Below are positions 1 to 8,408 of a stretch of DNA of 64,000 nt, piece by piece (positions within the stretch are counted from its first letter, which is position 1; each line of letters opens with the position of its first letter). The translations under genes were made by a program, and so were the position numbers. The notes under the pieces are model-generated. The model was not told where the DNA came from, made no database searches, and worked only from the letters and a program-made list of their open reading frames with translations. This stretch comes from Nocardia amamiensis (GTDB lineage Bacteria; Actinomycetota; Actinomycetes; Mycobacteriales; Mycobacteriaceae), in NCBI RefSeq assembly GCF_015477605.1, contig NZ_JADLQX010000035.1, positions 1 through 64,000 on the forward strand, read 5' to 3'.

Positions 1-135
1 CGCCTGGTAATCGCCTTCGTCCTCATCCGCCAGCACTCCGCCGACCACATCTGGACCTGGTCACGATGGCGACGCCGCCGCCAACACCAAGCACGCCTAT
101 CCCACTACCGACGGCGCGGACACCCACACACCTGA
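1..135 (+). mobile_element. 3' end of an IS701-like transposase gene
   Basis: The first 44 codons, open from the window edge to TGA at 133-135, read as the basic C-terminal tail of actinobacterial IS701-type transposases. The stretch WTWSRWRRRRQHQARLSHYR is the recognisable part; it is rich in Trp and Arg and ends in the usual HYRRRG. Only the end of the gene is in the window, so its integrity cannot be judged. No terminal inverted repeat was identified after the stop. The next gene begins within or directly after this tail, which suggests that the insertion or a deletion cut off the neighbour's original promoter. Family assignment is by pattern recognition. Confidence 0.6.
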
Positions 136-560
136 GTGTCGTTGCAGTATTAGCGCTGGCGCTGCTTGCGGCGGCGCTGCTGATGGCGCCGCTGCTGCAC
201 TGCACGCTGCTCGACGCCGATGAGCATCACCATGGAGCCCATCACCACACCCATGACGCCGCAACGCCGATCACCGCCCTGGTGGCCGCGGCTTTGGACG
301 GCACCTCCCATACCCTCGCCGATATCGGAGGACGCCACGGTTCGCCGCACGCCGTCCACTGCGCGGTCGCACCTGCACTACCCGCAGGTGGCGGAAGTTT
401 CGTGCCGCTGCAATTGCTCCTGTTCGTTCTGGTCGCGGTCATGGTTGTCGCGGCTGTGTACCGGGTTGGTCCCGGTGGAGTGCGCGGTCCGCCCGTCGCG
501 GCCGTGCCCATCGTCAGCGGCAGAGTTCTGCTGACGCGCATCTGTATCGCCCGACGCTGA
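66..560 (+). CDS. LpqS-like His-rich membrane/secreted copper protein
   Basis: This 164-residue protein has one hydrophobic segment at about residues 23-44, followed at once by His45-Cys46 and a histidine cluster (about residues 54-64, HHHGAHHHTH). A second hydrophobic stretch lies at about 115-133 and the protein ends in a basic ...RICIARR tail. Upstream of cysK2 and an MFS gene, this matches the place of LpqS, the copper-responsive protein of the mycobacterial RicR regulon. It probably binds Cu(I) at or outside the membrane. The ATG at 66 lies inside the transposase tail, so the native N-terminus may have been replaced. No operator is visible upstream. The family assignment rests largely on context. 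Confidence 0.5.
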   Translation: MATPPPTPSTPIPLPTARTPTHLSVVAVLALALLAAALLMAPLLHCTLLDADEHHHGAHHHTHDAATPITALVAAALDGTSHTLADIGGRHGSPHAVHCAVAPALPAGGGSFVPLQLLLFVLVAVMVVAAVYRVGPGGVRGPPVAAVPIVSGRVLLTRICIARR

Positions 561-658
561 TCGGTCAGCGCCAGGCCGACGTGTCGTCCCCGTCGGCCGG
601 TGTGCTGCCCGTGCACGCTCCGCCCTTGTGGCCGGTCTCGATACAGAAAGCGACACTC

Positions 659-1786
659 ATGGACAACGTTGTGCTCGGCAGGCGTGCCGAGGTTCCTGCG
701 GCGCTGGGGGGCGCGCCGGACGCGACCCGGCAGCCGCACGCGCTGGTCGGCAACACTCCGGTGTTGTGGGTCGGCGCGCCGCTGGCACCCGCGGGCCGCG
801 GGTTCTGGGCCAAACTCGAGGGGTTCAATCCGGGAGGCATGAAGGATCGTCCCGCCTTGCACATGGTGCGGCGAGCGAGAGATCGCGGCGATCTGGCGCC
901 CGGAGCGCGGATCGTCGAGTCCACCAGCGGCACCCTCGGTATGGGTTTGGCGCTGGCGGGAATGACCTACCACCATCCGGTCACTGTGGTCACCGACCCT
1001 GGGCTGGAGCCGATCGTCGCGCGAATGCTCGCGGCTTATGGAACGCGCGTCGACATAGTGACCGAACCGCACGCCACCGGCGGCTGGCAGCAGGCGCGCC
1101 GCGATCGAGTCGCGGAACTGCTCGAGCGCGAGCCCGATGCGTGGTGCCCGGACCAGTACCACAATCCGGATAACGTCACCGGCTACGAAGCGCTGGCGAT
1201 CGAGTTGATCGAGCAGCTCGGTGGGGTCGATGTGCTGGTGTGCGCGGTCGGCACCGGCGGGCATTCGGCTGGCGTGGCGCGGGTACTGCGGCGGTTCAAC
1301 CCGGACCTGAAGCTGATCGGGGTGGACACCGTGGCGTCCACGATCTTCGGTCAGCCCGCTGGTCCGCGACTGATGCGGGGCCTCGGTTCGAGCATCTATC
1401 CGCGCAACGTCGATTACGAGGCCTTCGACGAAATCCATTGGGTCGCGCCATCGGAGGCGGTGTGGGCGTGCCGCACGCTGGCGGCGACCCATCACGCCAG
1501 CGGCGGCTGGAGCGTGGGTGCGGTCGCGCTGGTAGCGGGGTGGGCCGCCCGGATGTCCGACCCCGAGTCGCGGATCGCGGCCGTGTTCCCCGACGGGCCG
1601 CTCCGCTACTTCGACACCATCTACAACGACGCCTATTGCGAGGAGCACGGTTTGCTCGACGCCGACCCACCGATCGAACCGGTCACCATCACGCACCCGG
1701 CCGAGAAGGTGGTGCGGAGCTGGACCCGCTGCGCCACCGTCATCGATCCCCAACAGCTCACCCGCGACAGGAAGCGGTCGTCGTGA
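659..1786 (+). CDS. cysK2: PLP-dependent cysteine synthase-like protein CysK2
   Basis: The protein has 375 residues and belongs to fold-type II PLP enzymes. The PLP lysine is in NPGGMKDR (Lys62), the substrate loop is STSGTLGMG (about 83-91), and a phosphate-binding loop GTGGHSAG lies near residue 200. Its length and the long C-terminal extension fit CysK2 (Rv0848 type) rather than CysK or CysM. Family members make S-sulfocysteine or cysteine from O-phosphoserine/O-acetylserine; the substrate here is inferred. ATG 659 was chosen over an upstream in-frame GTG at 581 because homology starts there and the 560-659 leader looks untranslated. It overlaps the MFS gene by four bases (GTGA), and the pair sits in a copper island as in the mycobacterial RicR regulon. 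Confidence 0.8.
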   Translation: MDNVVLGRRAEVPAALGGAPDATRQPHALVGNTPVLWVGAPLAPAGRGFWAKLEGFNPGGMKDRPALHMVRRARDRGDLAPGARIVESTSGTLGMGLALAGMTYHHPVTVVTDPGLEPIVARMLAAYGTRVDIVTEPHATGGWQQARRDRVAELLEREPDAWCPDQYHNPDNVTGYEALAIELIEQLGGVDVLVCAVGTGGHSAGVARVLRRFNPDLKLIGVDTVASTIFGQPAGPRLMRGLGSSIYPRNVDYEAFDEIHWVAPSEAVWACRTLAATHHASGGWSVGAVALVAGWAARMSDPESRIAAVFPDGPLRYFDTIYNDAYCEEHGLLDADPPIEPVTITHPAEKVVRSWTRCATVIDPQQLTRDRKRSS

Positions 1787-3135
1787 CGGTAGTCGCGAAG
1801 TTCCGCAGCTTCGATCTCGCCGCGCGGCTGCTGATGGTGAACCAGTTCGGCATCAACCTCGGTTTCTACATGCTGATGCCGTACCTGGCCGGGTACCTGG
1901 CCGGACCACTCGGCTTGGCGGCCTGGGCGGTCGGGCTCGTGCTGGGTGTGCGGAATTTCTCCCAGCAAGGCATGTTCCTCCTCGGTGGCACACTCGCCGA
2001 CCGGCTCGGCTACAAACCACTGATCGTCGCCGGATGCCTGCTGCGCACCGGTGGTTTCGCGCTCCTGGTGTTCGCGACTTCCCTGCCGTTGTTGCTGATC
2101 GCCTCGGCCGCAACGGGTTTCGCTGGAGCGCTGTTCAACCCCGCGGTGCGCGCCTATCTCGCCGCCGACACCGGAGAACGCCGGTTGGAAGCGTTCGCGG
2201 TGTTCAACATCTTCTACCAGGCGGGCATCCTGGCCGGGCCACTGGTCGGCCTCGCGCTGATGGCGTTGGATTTCCGGGTGACCGCGGGCGCGGCAGCCGC
2301 GGTGTTCGCGGTGCTGACGGTCGCGCAACTGTTCGCGCTCCCCACTCGGCGCGCCGAGGCCCCGGCAGCGAAGACCACCGTGGTCGAGGATTGGCGCACC
2401 GTAATCTCCAACCGGCGGTTCGTGGCTTTCGCGGTGGCGATGATCGGCTCGTATGTGCTGTCGTTCCAGGTCTATCTCGCGCTGCCGCTGCAGGCGGACT
2501 ACGTGGCAGGCACGCGATCCCAGGCGGTGACCTCGGCGGTGTTCGTGATCTCCGGTGTCGTCGCGGTGGCCGGGCAGTTACGCATCACCGCGTGGTTGCG
2601 CTCCCGCTGGAGCACCGGCCGCAGCCTGGTCGTCGGCATGAGTCTGCTGGCGGCGTCGTTCCTGCCGCTGGCTCTCGTGCCCGGACCCCAGCGGTTCGGG
2701 GCAGAAGCCGCGATCGCCGCGCTCCTGGTGGCAGCCGCGCTGCTGGCGGTCGGGACGGCAGCGGTCTTTCCGTTCGAGATGGACACCGTGGTGTCCCTGG
2801 CCAACGGCAGGCTGGTGGCCACCCATTACGGGTTCTACAACACCGTTGTCGGCGTCGGAATCCTGATCGGCAACCTCGCCACCGGCGCGGTGGTCGGCGC
2901 CGCCCACGACGCTGGAGCCGACTGGGCGGTCTGGGTCGGGCTCATAGCCATCGGCGCGCTCGCCGCGCTGGCGTTGCACGGACTCGACCGGTCGGAGCGT
3001 GCGGTGGTCAGGGCGTCCGGAGGCGTCGATCCGGATACCGCAACGAGCAGTGAGCGGCACGACCGTGCTCTTGGCCGGACAGTGCCGCCGGTCAGCCCTC
3101 CGACAGGCCACCGCGACGACCGGATCACGACATGA
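1783..3135 (+). CDS. MFS transporter of the CysK2-linked (Rv0849) type
   Basis: This 450-residue integral membrane protein has about twelve hydrophobic helices and the MFS loop-2/3 signature GGTLADRLGYKP near residue 70. A hydrophilic tail of about 45 residues follows the last helix. GTG 1783 overlaps the TGA of cysK2, which indicates translational coupling. The gene pair is the same as Rv0848-Rv0849 of mycobacteria, so it is likely an efflux pump for a thiol/sulfur compound made by CysK2 or for a copper-chelating metabolite. That role is inference from gene order. A degraded copy of the same gene pair is found at about 6.36-6.79 kb. Confidence 0.8.
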   Translation: MTVVAKFRSFDLAARLLMVNQFGINLGFYMLMPYLAGYLAGPLGLAAWAVGLVLGVRNFSQQGMFLLGGTLADRLGYKPLIVAGCLLRTGGFALLVFATSLPLLLIASAATGFAGALFNPAVRAYLAADTGERRLEAFAVFNIFYQAGILAGPLVGLALMALDFRVTAGAAAAVFAVLTVAQLFALPTRRAEAPAAKTTVVEDWRTVISNRRFVAFAVAMIGSYVLSFQVYLALPLQADYVAGTRSQAVTSAVFVISGVVAVAGQLRITAWLRSRWSTGRSLVVGMSLLAASFLPLALVPGPQRFGAEAAIAALLVAAALLAVGTAAVFPFEMDTVVSLANGRLVATHYGFYNTVVGVGILIGNLATGAVVGAAHDAGADWAVWVGLIAIGALAALALHGLDRSERAVVRASGGVDPDTATSSERHDRALGRTVPPVSPPTGHRDDRITT

Positions 3136-3325
3136 CGTGGTAGCTGCGGTCGTTGTGGAGCTCGCAGCGCTCGCATAGTGCCAGTGCATGCTCGACCGGT
3201 GACGGATCCACGGAAGCCCGCTGTAGGGCCTGGTGGTCGGCCCGGGTCAACCGCCGCTGATCTGGAGGTCTTCATGTCAGCGTTCACACACTCACCACCC
3301 CGCAGCAACGCGGCAGGGAGTCCGG

Positions 3326-3697
3326 TCAGGCATCTTCTGCCGTGTCGTCTAACACCCGCCATTCGACCATGAGCTCGTGTCGGCCGAGCCGGTCGAAGTC
3401 GCGGTCGATGATTTCCCGGATTCTGAGTAAAGCTTGTTCGTCCGTAGCCTCGATGCGGACCAGCAGTGCGTCGGCGGCAGCGTGCAGAAGGCAACTGCCC
3501 CATGGCTCGAAAACTGCGGTGCCGTCTGTATCGGACCACTGCACGTTCAGCCGGAGTTCGCCATGGGCGGCAGGGCTGCCACCGTGCCTGCGCATGCGAT
3601 CGCCGCGCGGTGACCCCATTGCTTCCGCGTGCTTGCAGAACTGATGCAGGTACCGGCGGGACTGCTCGGTGATGATGCGCGCTTCCAAGCTCGGCAT
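3326..3697 (-). CDS. DUF2218 domain protein
   Basis: The product is 123 residues long. It begins MPSLEARI and carries the DUF2218 pattern: a conserved early segment with a His-rich RYLHQFCKHAEAMG motif, a Trp-containing strand and a C-terminal WRVL tail. DUF2218 proteins are small, soluble and often encoded beside iron or siderophore genes; their function is unknown. The ATG at 3697 was chosen because homology starts there; the frame extends much further upstream but only as a shadow of the methyltransferase. It lies eight bases after the methyltransferase stop and is almost certainly cotranscribed with it. Confidence 0.7.
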   Translation of the reverse strand: MPSLEARIITEQSRRYLHQFCKHAEAMGSPRGDRMRRHGGSPAAHGELRLNVQWSDTDGTAVFEPWGSCLLHAAADALLVRIEATDEQALLRIREIIDRDFDRLGRHELMVEWRVLDDTAEDA

Positions 3698-3704
3698 GGT
3701 GTCC

Positions 3705-4325
3705 TCAGATCCTGGTGATCGAAGCGGGCCATGCCCGGACACGGTAGGGGTCGGGGACGATGGCAATAGTGGCCTCCACGATCGAGTCGATCCGCCAATC
3801 TCCGGAGAAGGCGGCTGTGATGTCGGCACGGGTGAGCCGATGCGGGCCCCAGTCTCCTGGCTGCCGATCACTGAAACCGAGCATGAAGTAGCGGCCGCCA
3901 GGGCGGATGGCGGAAGCGAGGACTGCGGCAAATCTCGCTCGGGCGGTTGAGTCGAACAGATGGAACAGGCCGCAATCCAGGACCGTATCGAATACCTCGC
4001 CGAGTTCGGCTACCCGAAATGCGTCGTGCCGCATGAATCGCACACTCACGCGACGGTCGTGGGCCTTCTTCTCGGCGAGTTGTATTGCTTGCCGCGACAG
4101 ATCGATGCCGCTCGATTCGTGCCCGAGACGGGCCGCCATGATGGCATGTTCGCCTGTGCCGCAACCGATATCGAGTACGCGGCCGTTGAGCTCGCCAGAT
4201 TCGGCAAGTGCAACGAACGCCGGCTGCGGGCGGCCGATATCCCATGGCGGGGGAGTGGTGTACAAGTCCTCAGGGCCAGCGAATTGCGGATGTCCGGAGT
4301 AGGGGTCGTGGCTCAAATCGAACAT
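3705..4325 (-). CDS. class I SAM-dependent methyltransferase
   Basis: The 206-residue protein has the Rossmann methyltransferase motifs: VLDIGCGTGEHA (motif I, about residues 50-61), GIDLS (motif II, about 73-77), a DTVLDCGLFHLF motif IV segment (about 113-124) and RPGGRYFMLGF (about 142-152). It resembles the thiopurine/tellurite-type small-molecule methyltransferases that detoxify metalloids or thiols, but no substrate can be read from the sequence. It is the first gene of a two-gene unit with the DUF2218 protein. A 13-bp palindrome 45 bases upstream of its ATG may be an operator. Gene orientation is opposite to the cysK2-MFS operon, with the stops converging. Confidence 0.75.
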   Translation of the reverse strand: MFDLSHDPYSGHPQFAGPEDLYTTPPPWDIGRPQPAFVALAESGELNGRVLDIGCGTGEHAIMAARLGHESSGIDLSRQAIQLAEKKAHDRRVSVRFMRHDAFRVAELGEVFDTVLDCGLFHLFDSTARARFAAVLASAIRPGGRYFMLGFSDRQPGDWGPHRLTRADITAAFSGDWRIDSIVEATIAIVPDPYRVRAWPASITRI

Positions 4326-4369
4326 TGCCTTCTACCTCCCCTCACGTTGGGTCGCCCTCTATTTTTCGA

Positions 4370-4382
4370 TACACTATGTGTA
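4370..4382. promoter_or_regulatory. palindrome upstream of the methyltransferase gene
   Basis: TACAC-TAT-GTGTA is a hyphenated palindrome in an AT-rich patch (4361-4395) 45 bases before the methyltransferase ATG, so it is well placed to be a promoter/operator. The cognate regulator is unknown. The rest of the 300-base gap between 4326 and 4625 shows no further gene or strong hairpin. Confidence 0.35.
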
Positions 4383-4625
4383 CTGTCAATACATCATGAG
4401 CACATGTTGGTGCGTACTGCGCAGCGCACTATTCGCCGTGACGACTGATGGCAGTGGCTCGACGAGGGCAAGTAGAAAGAAACGGAGTTGCCGATACCGA
4501 TAGCCGTCTCGGCGGATGCGAGCAATCGCATCGACGGCGTCTCCGTTGATTGCCGATGGGCAGCGTCGGGTTCTGTGTCTCATGACCTGAGCAGTAACAC
4601 GCGGGTAGCGGCGGAGACAGCGGCA

Positions 4626-6167
4626 TCAGCGGACATAGGACAAGACGCTCATCATTCCGGCTTCGCCGTGATACGCGTTGTGGCAGTGCAGCATCCACTG
4701 CCCAGGGTTCACTGCGTCGAAGTCGACCTCGACGGTCTGGTTGGGCAGCACGATGGTGGTGTCCTTGCGGGCGCCGGTGCTGTTGCCGTCGACCAGTTGG
4801 AAGGTGTGACCGTGCAAGTGCATCGGATGGAACATCATCGTCGTGTTGACGAACCGCAGCCGGACGCGCTGGCCTTCGCGGACGTCGAGCATGGCGTGCT
4901 CGTCGAAGGTTTTCCCATTGATGGTCCATTGATAACGTTTGTCGTCGGCGCCCAGGGATACATCGAGGACCGCGTCCGGCGCCTTCGGCGTGAGCAAGAC
5001 GGATTCATCGGCGCGCAGCCGAGCGGCGGTCAGCGGTGTTTCGTCCAACTCGCGAGCCCGGACGTCAGCTGGCGGGGGATTGCCGCCGCCGGTGCGGATC
5101 AATGCCAGGCCACGTCCCTGTTTGCCTTCGGCGGCCGCGATCAACGGGAAGACGCCGTCGCCCAGTTCCACGATGGCGTCATAGCGCTCTCCCATGCTGA
5201 TCAGCAGGCAGTCTGTCGTGACAGGGTGCACGGGGAACCCGTCGCTGTGAGTCACGTTCAGCTGGTGCCTGCCGACGGCGACTCGGAAAGCGGTGTCCGC
5301 GGCAGCGTTGATGATGCGCAGACGCATCCGCTGGCCGGGGCGTGCGGCGAAGGTCATCGGATCGGTGTTGAGACGCCCGTTGATCAGGAAGTACGGATAG
5401 GTGACATCGCCCGCGTCGGTACCCAGTGGCGCTGTCGGATCTGGTCCCGAGCCGTGGCCGCCATGCCCACCCGTTGCGCCCCCGGTCATCGGGCCCATGT
5501 TCATTCCGGCCATGCCGGTGGCCCGCAACTGGGCGAGCTCTGTGTCCGGGTCGCGGCCGTCGACGCCGTCGAGCCAGTCATCCAGTACGACAACAGCCTC
5601 CACGTCGTAGTTGTTGCCGTCGGCGGGATCTTCGACGATCAGTGGCGCGTATAACCCGCGATCCAGCTGTACGCCCACGTGCGGATGAAACCAGTAGGTA
5701 CCCGCGTCGGGAACTGTGAATTCGTAGCGGAAGCCACCGCCTGAGGCGACTGCCGACTGAGTGAGTTCGGGGACCCCATCCATATCGTCACGCAGCGCCA
5801 CGCCATGCCAATGGATGCTCGACGGCTGAGGCAGGGCATTGGTGAAGTCCGCTCGCAGAACCTCACCACGAGCGATCCGGATTTCCTGCCCTGGCAGCTT
5901 GCCACCGTAGGTCCAGGTCTGCACCTGCAAGCCGCCCAAGTCGACCGTCGTCGGTTCTGCGCTCAACACCACGTCACGAACCGGCGCACTCGCAGCTCGG
6001 CGGCGATTCTCGGCGGCGCGAACCGGATCCGAATCCGGCCCGACGATCGCAGCCGGCGCATGGGATCCACTCGAGCACGCGGCGAGCGCGGATACCGCAC
6101 CACCAGTGACAGCGAGGAAACTCCGCCGAGACATTGCCCTGGAGTGCGCGAGCCGCCTCGACGACAT
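4626..6167 (-). CDS. mmcO: Tat-exported multicopper oxidase lipoprotein MmcO
   Basis: This 513-residue protein oxidises Cu(I) and other substrates outside the membrane, protecting against copper. It has a twin-arginine signal (SRRSFLAVT, about residue 14 on) and a lipobox ending in LAACSS at about residue 31, so it should be a Tat-exported lipoprotein. All copper ligands are present: HWHG (about 119), FHPH (about 160), HPMHLHGHTF (about 447) and HCHNAYHGEAGM (about 494), giving the type 1 and the trinuclear centres. A Met/His-rich insert (about 219-240) is typical of cuprous oxidases. ATG 6167 is preferred over TTG 6170 because the AGGAG box is then 6-7 bases away. A perfect RicR-type operator lies 43 bases upstream. 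Confidence 0.92.
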   Translation of the reverse strand: MSSRRLAHSRAMSRRSFLAVTGGAVSALAACSSGSHAPAAIVGPDSDPVRAAENRRRAASAPVRDVVLSAEPTTVDLGGLQVQTWTYGGKLPGQEIRIARGEVLRADFTNALPQPSSIHWHGVALRDDMDGVPELTQSAVASGGGFRYEFTVPDAGTYWFHPHVGVQLDRGLYAPLIVEDPADGNNYDVEAVVVLDDWLDGVDGRDPDTELAQLRATGMAGMNMGPMTGGATGGHGGHGSGPDPTAPLGTDAGDVTYPYFLINGRLNTDPMTFAARPGQRMRLRIINAAADTAFRVAVGRHQLNVTHSDGFPVHPVTTDCLLISMGERYDAIVELGDGVFPLIAAAEGKQGRGLALIRTGGGNPPPADVRARELDETPLTAARLRADESVLLTPKAPDAVLDVSLGADDKRYQWTINGKTFDEHAMLDVREGQRVRLRFVNTTMMFHPMHLHGHTFQLVDGNSTGARKDTTIVLPNQTVEVDFDAVNPGQWMLHCHNAYHGEAGMMSVLSYVR

Positions 6168-6209
6168 CAATTTCTCCTATGCTGCGCCAACATCCTGTTA
6201 CCGTTCAAC

Positions 6210-6226
6210 ATACCCTACTAGGGTAT
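6210..6226. promoter_or_regulatory. RicR/CsoR-type copper operator
   Basis: ATACCCTACTAGGGTAT contains TACCC-N5-GGGTA, the consensus bound by the copper-sensing RicR/CsoR repressors of mycobacteria. It starts 43 bases upstream of the mmcO ATG, where it would overlap the promoter. Copper binding to the repressor would release it and induce mmcO. No csoR/ricR gene lies in this window, so the regulator must be encoded elsewhere. No second copy of this motif was noticed in front of lpqS-like/cysK2 or ycnI. Confidence 0.75.
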
Positions 6227-6359
6227 TAGGTGAGGTTATCGGAACGGAAAGAGCGCGTCGGGCGCCAACATCGGTCAGGAGCGTCGAGACGCCCTCGGGT
6301 GGCTGTGCGGTCGAGGCTGCGAATGACTGATACAGGGGGTCCCAATGTGGGCTGGGCGG

Positions 6360-6790
6360 GCCGTACAACCGGCAGGGGCCGTTCAGCCGAGCGCCCGAAC
6401 GAGGTGTGTCGGCTGGTGTTAGCTGCCCGCTCACATCTTCGCCGCCTGTGCGGCGGTCTCGATACAGGAAGCGACAAGCATGAATAGGGTTGTGCGGCAC
6501 ACCCACACAGAGATATCCGCGGCCTTCGCGGCCGCGCTGCATGCTGCTCGGCAGCCACACGCTGCGGTAGGAAATACCTCGGTACCGTGGGTCAATCCAT
6601 GCTGATGCCATACCGTGCAAGCCCCCGCGGCTCGGCGGCGTGGTCGATTGGGCTGGTGCTGGGTTTGCGGAACTTCTCCGCGCAAGGCAAATTCGCGGTC
6701 GGCGGCACACGCGCCGCCCGGCTCGGCTCCGAGCCGCTGATCGTCGTCGGCTGTCTGGTACACAACGGCCTCCGGGTCGGCCGCCACCTA
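6360..6790 (+). pseudogene. decayed, internally deleted copy of the cysK2-MFS cassette
   Basis: The bases from about 6410 to 6590 align with the leader and first codons of cysK2 (595-780). Both share CGGTCTCGATACAG followed by AAGCGACA, then a similar start region and the CGGCAGCCACACGC stretch. From about 6598 the sequence jumps to MFS codons matching about 1868-2040 (CTGATGCCATACC, GGGCTGGTGCTGGG, CTGATCGTCGTCGG). About 1.1 kb, most of cysK2 and the MFS start, is therefore missing, and the frame is broken by stops such as TAG at 6485-6487. The remainder to about 6985 is not recognisable. This is a relic of a duplication of the copper cassette next to mmcO. Confidence 0.75.
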
Positions 6791-6990
6791 TCCGATCCGG
6801 TGCCGAACGCCGCGCCCCATGCAGGACACTGCGGACGGGCGCCGAGGTCTGGGCGCATCGACGTCGTCGGCGAGACAACGGTGAGATGGCGCTATGGCCC
6901 GGAATTGATCCGTCGCTTCGGAGTGGTCCGTCGAGGGCCCCCAGTGGTGCACGCGACGCTTTCAATCCTCCGAAAGAAGGACACCATCAC

Positions 6991-7647
6991 ATGAATACAG
7001 TTCTCCGGCGACTCCTTCTCGCGACGGGCATCGCTACTGCCGCGACCGTTCTGGCCAGCGGCGCGGCGTCCGCGCACCTCGATGTGGAGGCGCCTACTGC
7101 GAAGCAGGGCTCCACATCAACGATCTCGTTCCGCATATCCAATGAATCCGAGCAAGCGAGCACGATAACTTTGAGGGTCGAGCTGCCGGGTCTCAAGACC
7201 GCGCGGACCGAACCGATGCCGGGGTGGACCGCGGTCATCGAGAGGGATCCGGCGAAGAAGGCTATAGCAGTGACCTGGACTGCTGAGCCGGGCTCTGGCG
7301 TGGGACCTGGCCAGTTTCAAAGGTTCTTCCTCTACGGGGGCCCGCTTCCGAAACAAGACAAGGTGCCTTTCCGTGCAATACAGACCTACAGCGACGGAAA
7401 GGTCGAGACCTGGGATCAACCCGTTCCCGACGGCGCGCCTGAACCCGAATATCCGCTGCCCGTTTTGTCGCTTGCTGCGGGCGACGACGAACATTCACAT
7501 GACTCCGAGCCAGCGGCTCTCGGCGAACCAGGGCACGAGGAAAGCGGCGATTCGGTCGCTCGTTGGCTGGGCGTGACGGGGCTGCTGCTCGGGCTTGTGG
7601 GCGCTGGCGCAGGTGTGGCGGCTCTCGCCCGCGGGCGCCGAGTCTAG
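6991..7647 (+). CDS. ycnI: YcnI-like copper-binding exported protein (DUF1775)
   Basis: The 218-residue protein has a signal peptide ending in SGAASAHLDVE. Cleavage would expose an N-terminal His, the known copper-ligating residue of YcnI/DUF1775 domains. The domain continues through ELPGLKTARTEPMPGW and FQRFFLYGGPLP to about residue 150. A His/acidic linker (DDEHSHDSE) and a C-terminal membrane anchor (about 190-214, LGVTGLLLGLVGAGAGVAAL) follow. It likely acts as a cell-surface copper chaperone. The ATG at 6991 follows a GAAGGA ribosome site. It stands alone after the decayed cassette and is closed by a strong terminator at 7689. Confidence 0.85.
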   Translation: MNTVLRRLLLATGIATAATVLASGAASAHLDVEAPTAKQGSTSTISFRISNESEQASTITLRVELPGLKTARTEPMPGWTAVIERDPAKKAIAVTWTAEPGSGVGPGQFQRFFLYGGPLPKQDKVPFRAIQTYSDGKVETWDQPVPDGAPEPEYPLPVLSLAAGDDEHSHDSEPAALGEPGHEESGDSVARWLGVTGLLLGLVGAGAGVAALARGRRV

Positions 7648-7688
7648 GCCAGCGGCTCGATCAAACCGCGATAGTCGATCCGAGTAAG

Positions 7689-7726
7689 TTGCGTGTGCCG
7701 GGTTCTCCGAGACCCGGCACACGCAA
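7689..7726 (+). terminator. strong hairpin terminator after ycnI
   Basis: A perfect 15-bp stem (TTGCGTGTGCCGGGT / ACCCGGCACACGCAA) with an 8-base loop lies 42 bases after the ycnI stop. There is no clear U-tract, as is usual in actinobacteria. Confidence 0.8.
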
Positions 7727-8360
7727 TCTCACGCCCGTCGCAACTGCCCCCGCGCGCGAGATCGTGACCCGTCCCCGAGGCCAAGACCGCCCGGTATAGA
7801 ACCGGTCAGGTTGTATTAGGCGGACGCCGCTGACAGGAACCCGGCCTCGATCGCGCGATCGCTGCTGCCAGCAAACTTTTCCGAGCGGTCAGATGTGACG
7901 TGATCTGGCACAGATGTGCCCCGAATCAATGCAGGCAGGATCGTGTTTCGGCTGGTCGGCCTCCGGGTGTGCGAGTGCACTCCAACACGCGGCACGAAAG
8001 TGCGTCACGAACGACCGAGGTGGGCCATGAACCCTTGTCGCGCGAAGCTGTCCCGCACGTGTTGGTGCAGTTGTGGGTCGAGCCGGTCCATACGGTGCTC
8101 ACGGGGCATGTGCGAGGGGCCCTTCATGGTTGCGCGGCGCCGCAGCCCGGGGGCCCGACCCGCTCACTGGAGGTCTCCGTCGGTTCCGGGTGTCCAGGAG
8201 TTCGAAGACGCGGGGTGGTGCCGTGTAGGAAGCCGGCCACTGAAGACATCACCGGCCGGCTCCCGTACTGTCCGCACAGCGCGGACCGGATCGTGCAGAT
8301 CGACTCCGAGTAGGCGGGGATCACCTGCTGTGCCTAGACATTTGGTACGCCCATGGAACC
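7727..8360. other. 634-base stretch with no supported gene
   Basis: Several frames are open here, but none has a plausible ribosome site, recognisable protein motif or codon pattern consistent with its neighbours. It may hold decayed coding sequence. I see no RNA gene in it. Confidence 0.4.
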
Positions 8361-8399
8361 CCTACTCGGATATACTTCACTACAAAAATATCGAGTAGG
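8361..8399. promoter_or_regulatory. inverted repeat overlapping the MarR promoter
   Basis: CCTACTCG (8361-8368) and CGAGTAGG (8392-8399) are perfect inverted arms, extended by GATAT/ATAT on the inner sides, around an AT-rich centre that resembles a -10 region. The repeat ends just before the GTG/ATG of the MarR gene, so autoregulation by that protein is likely. Confidence 0.6.
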
Positions 8400-8408
8400 G
8401 TGGCAGGA

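Noticed and set aside
600..660. A Cys-rich leader peptide controlling cysK2
   Set aside because: A frame beginning GTG TGC TGC at 600 is Cys-rich but runs on into cysK2 in another frame, and the conserved leader in the decayed copy does not preserve it.
3274..3372. A 32-codon frame with a good TGGAGG ribosome site
   Set aside because: It overlaps the end of the DUF2218 gene on the other strand and has no recognisable product; it may be the start of a lost gene.
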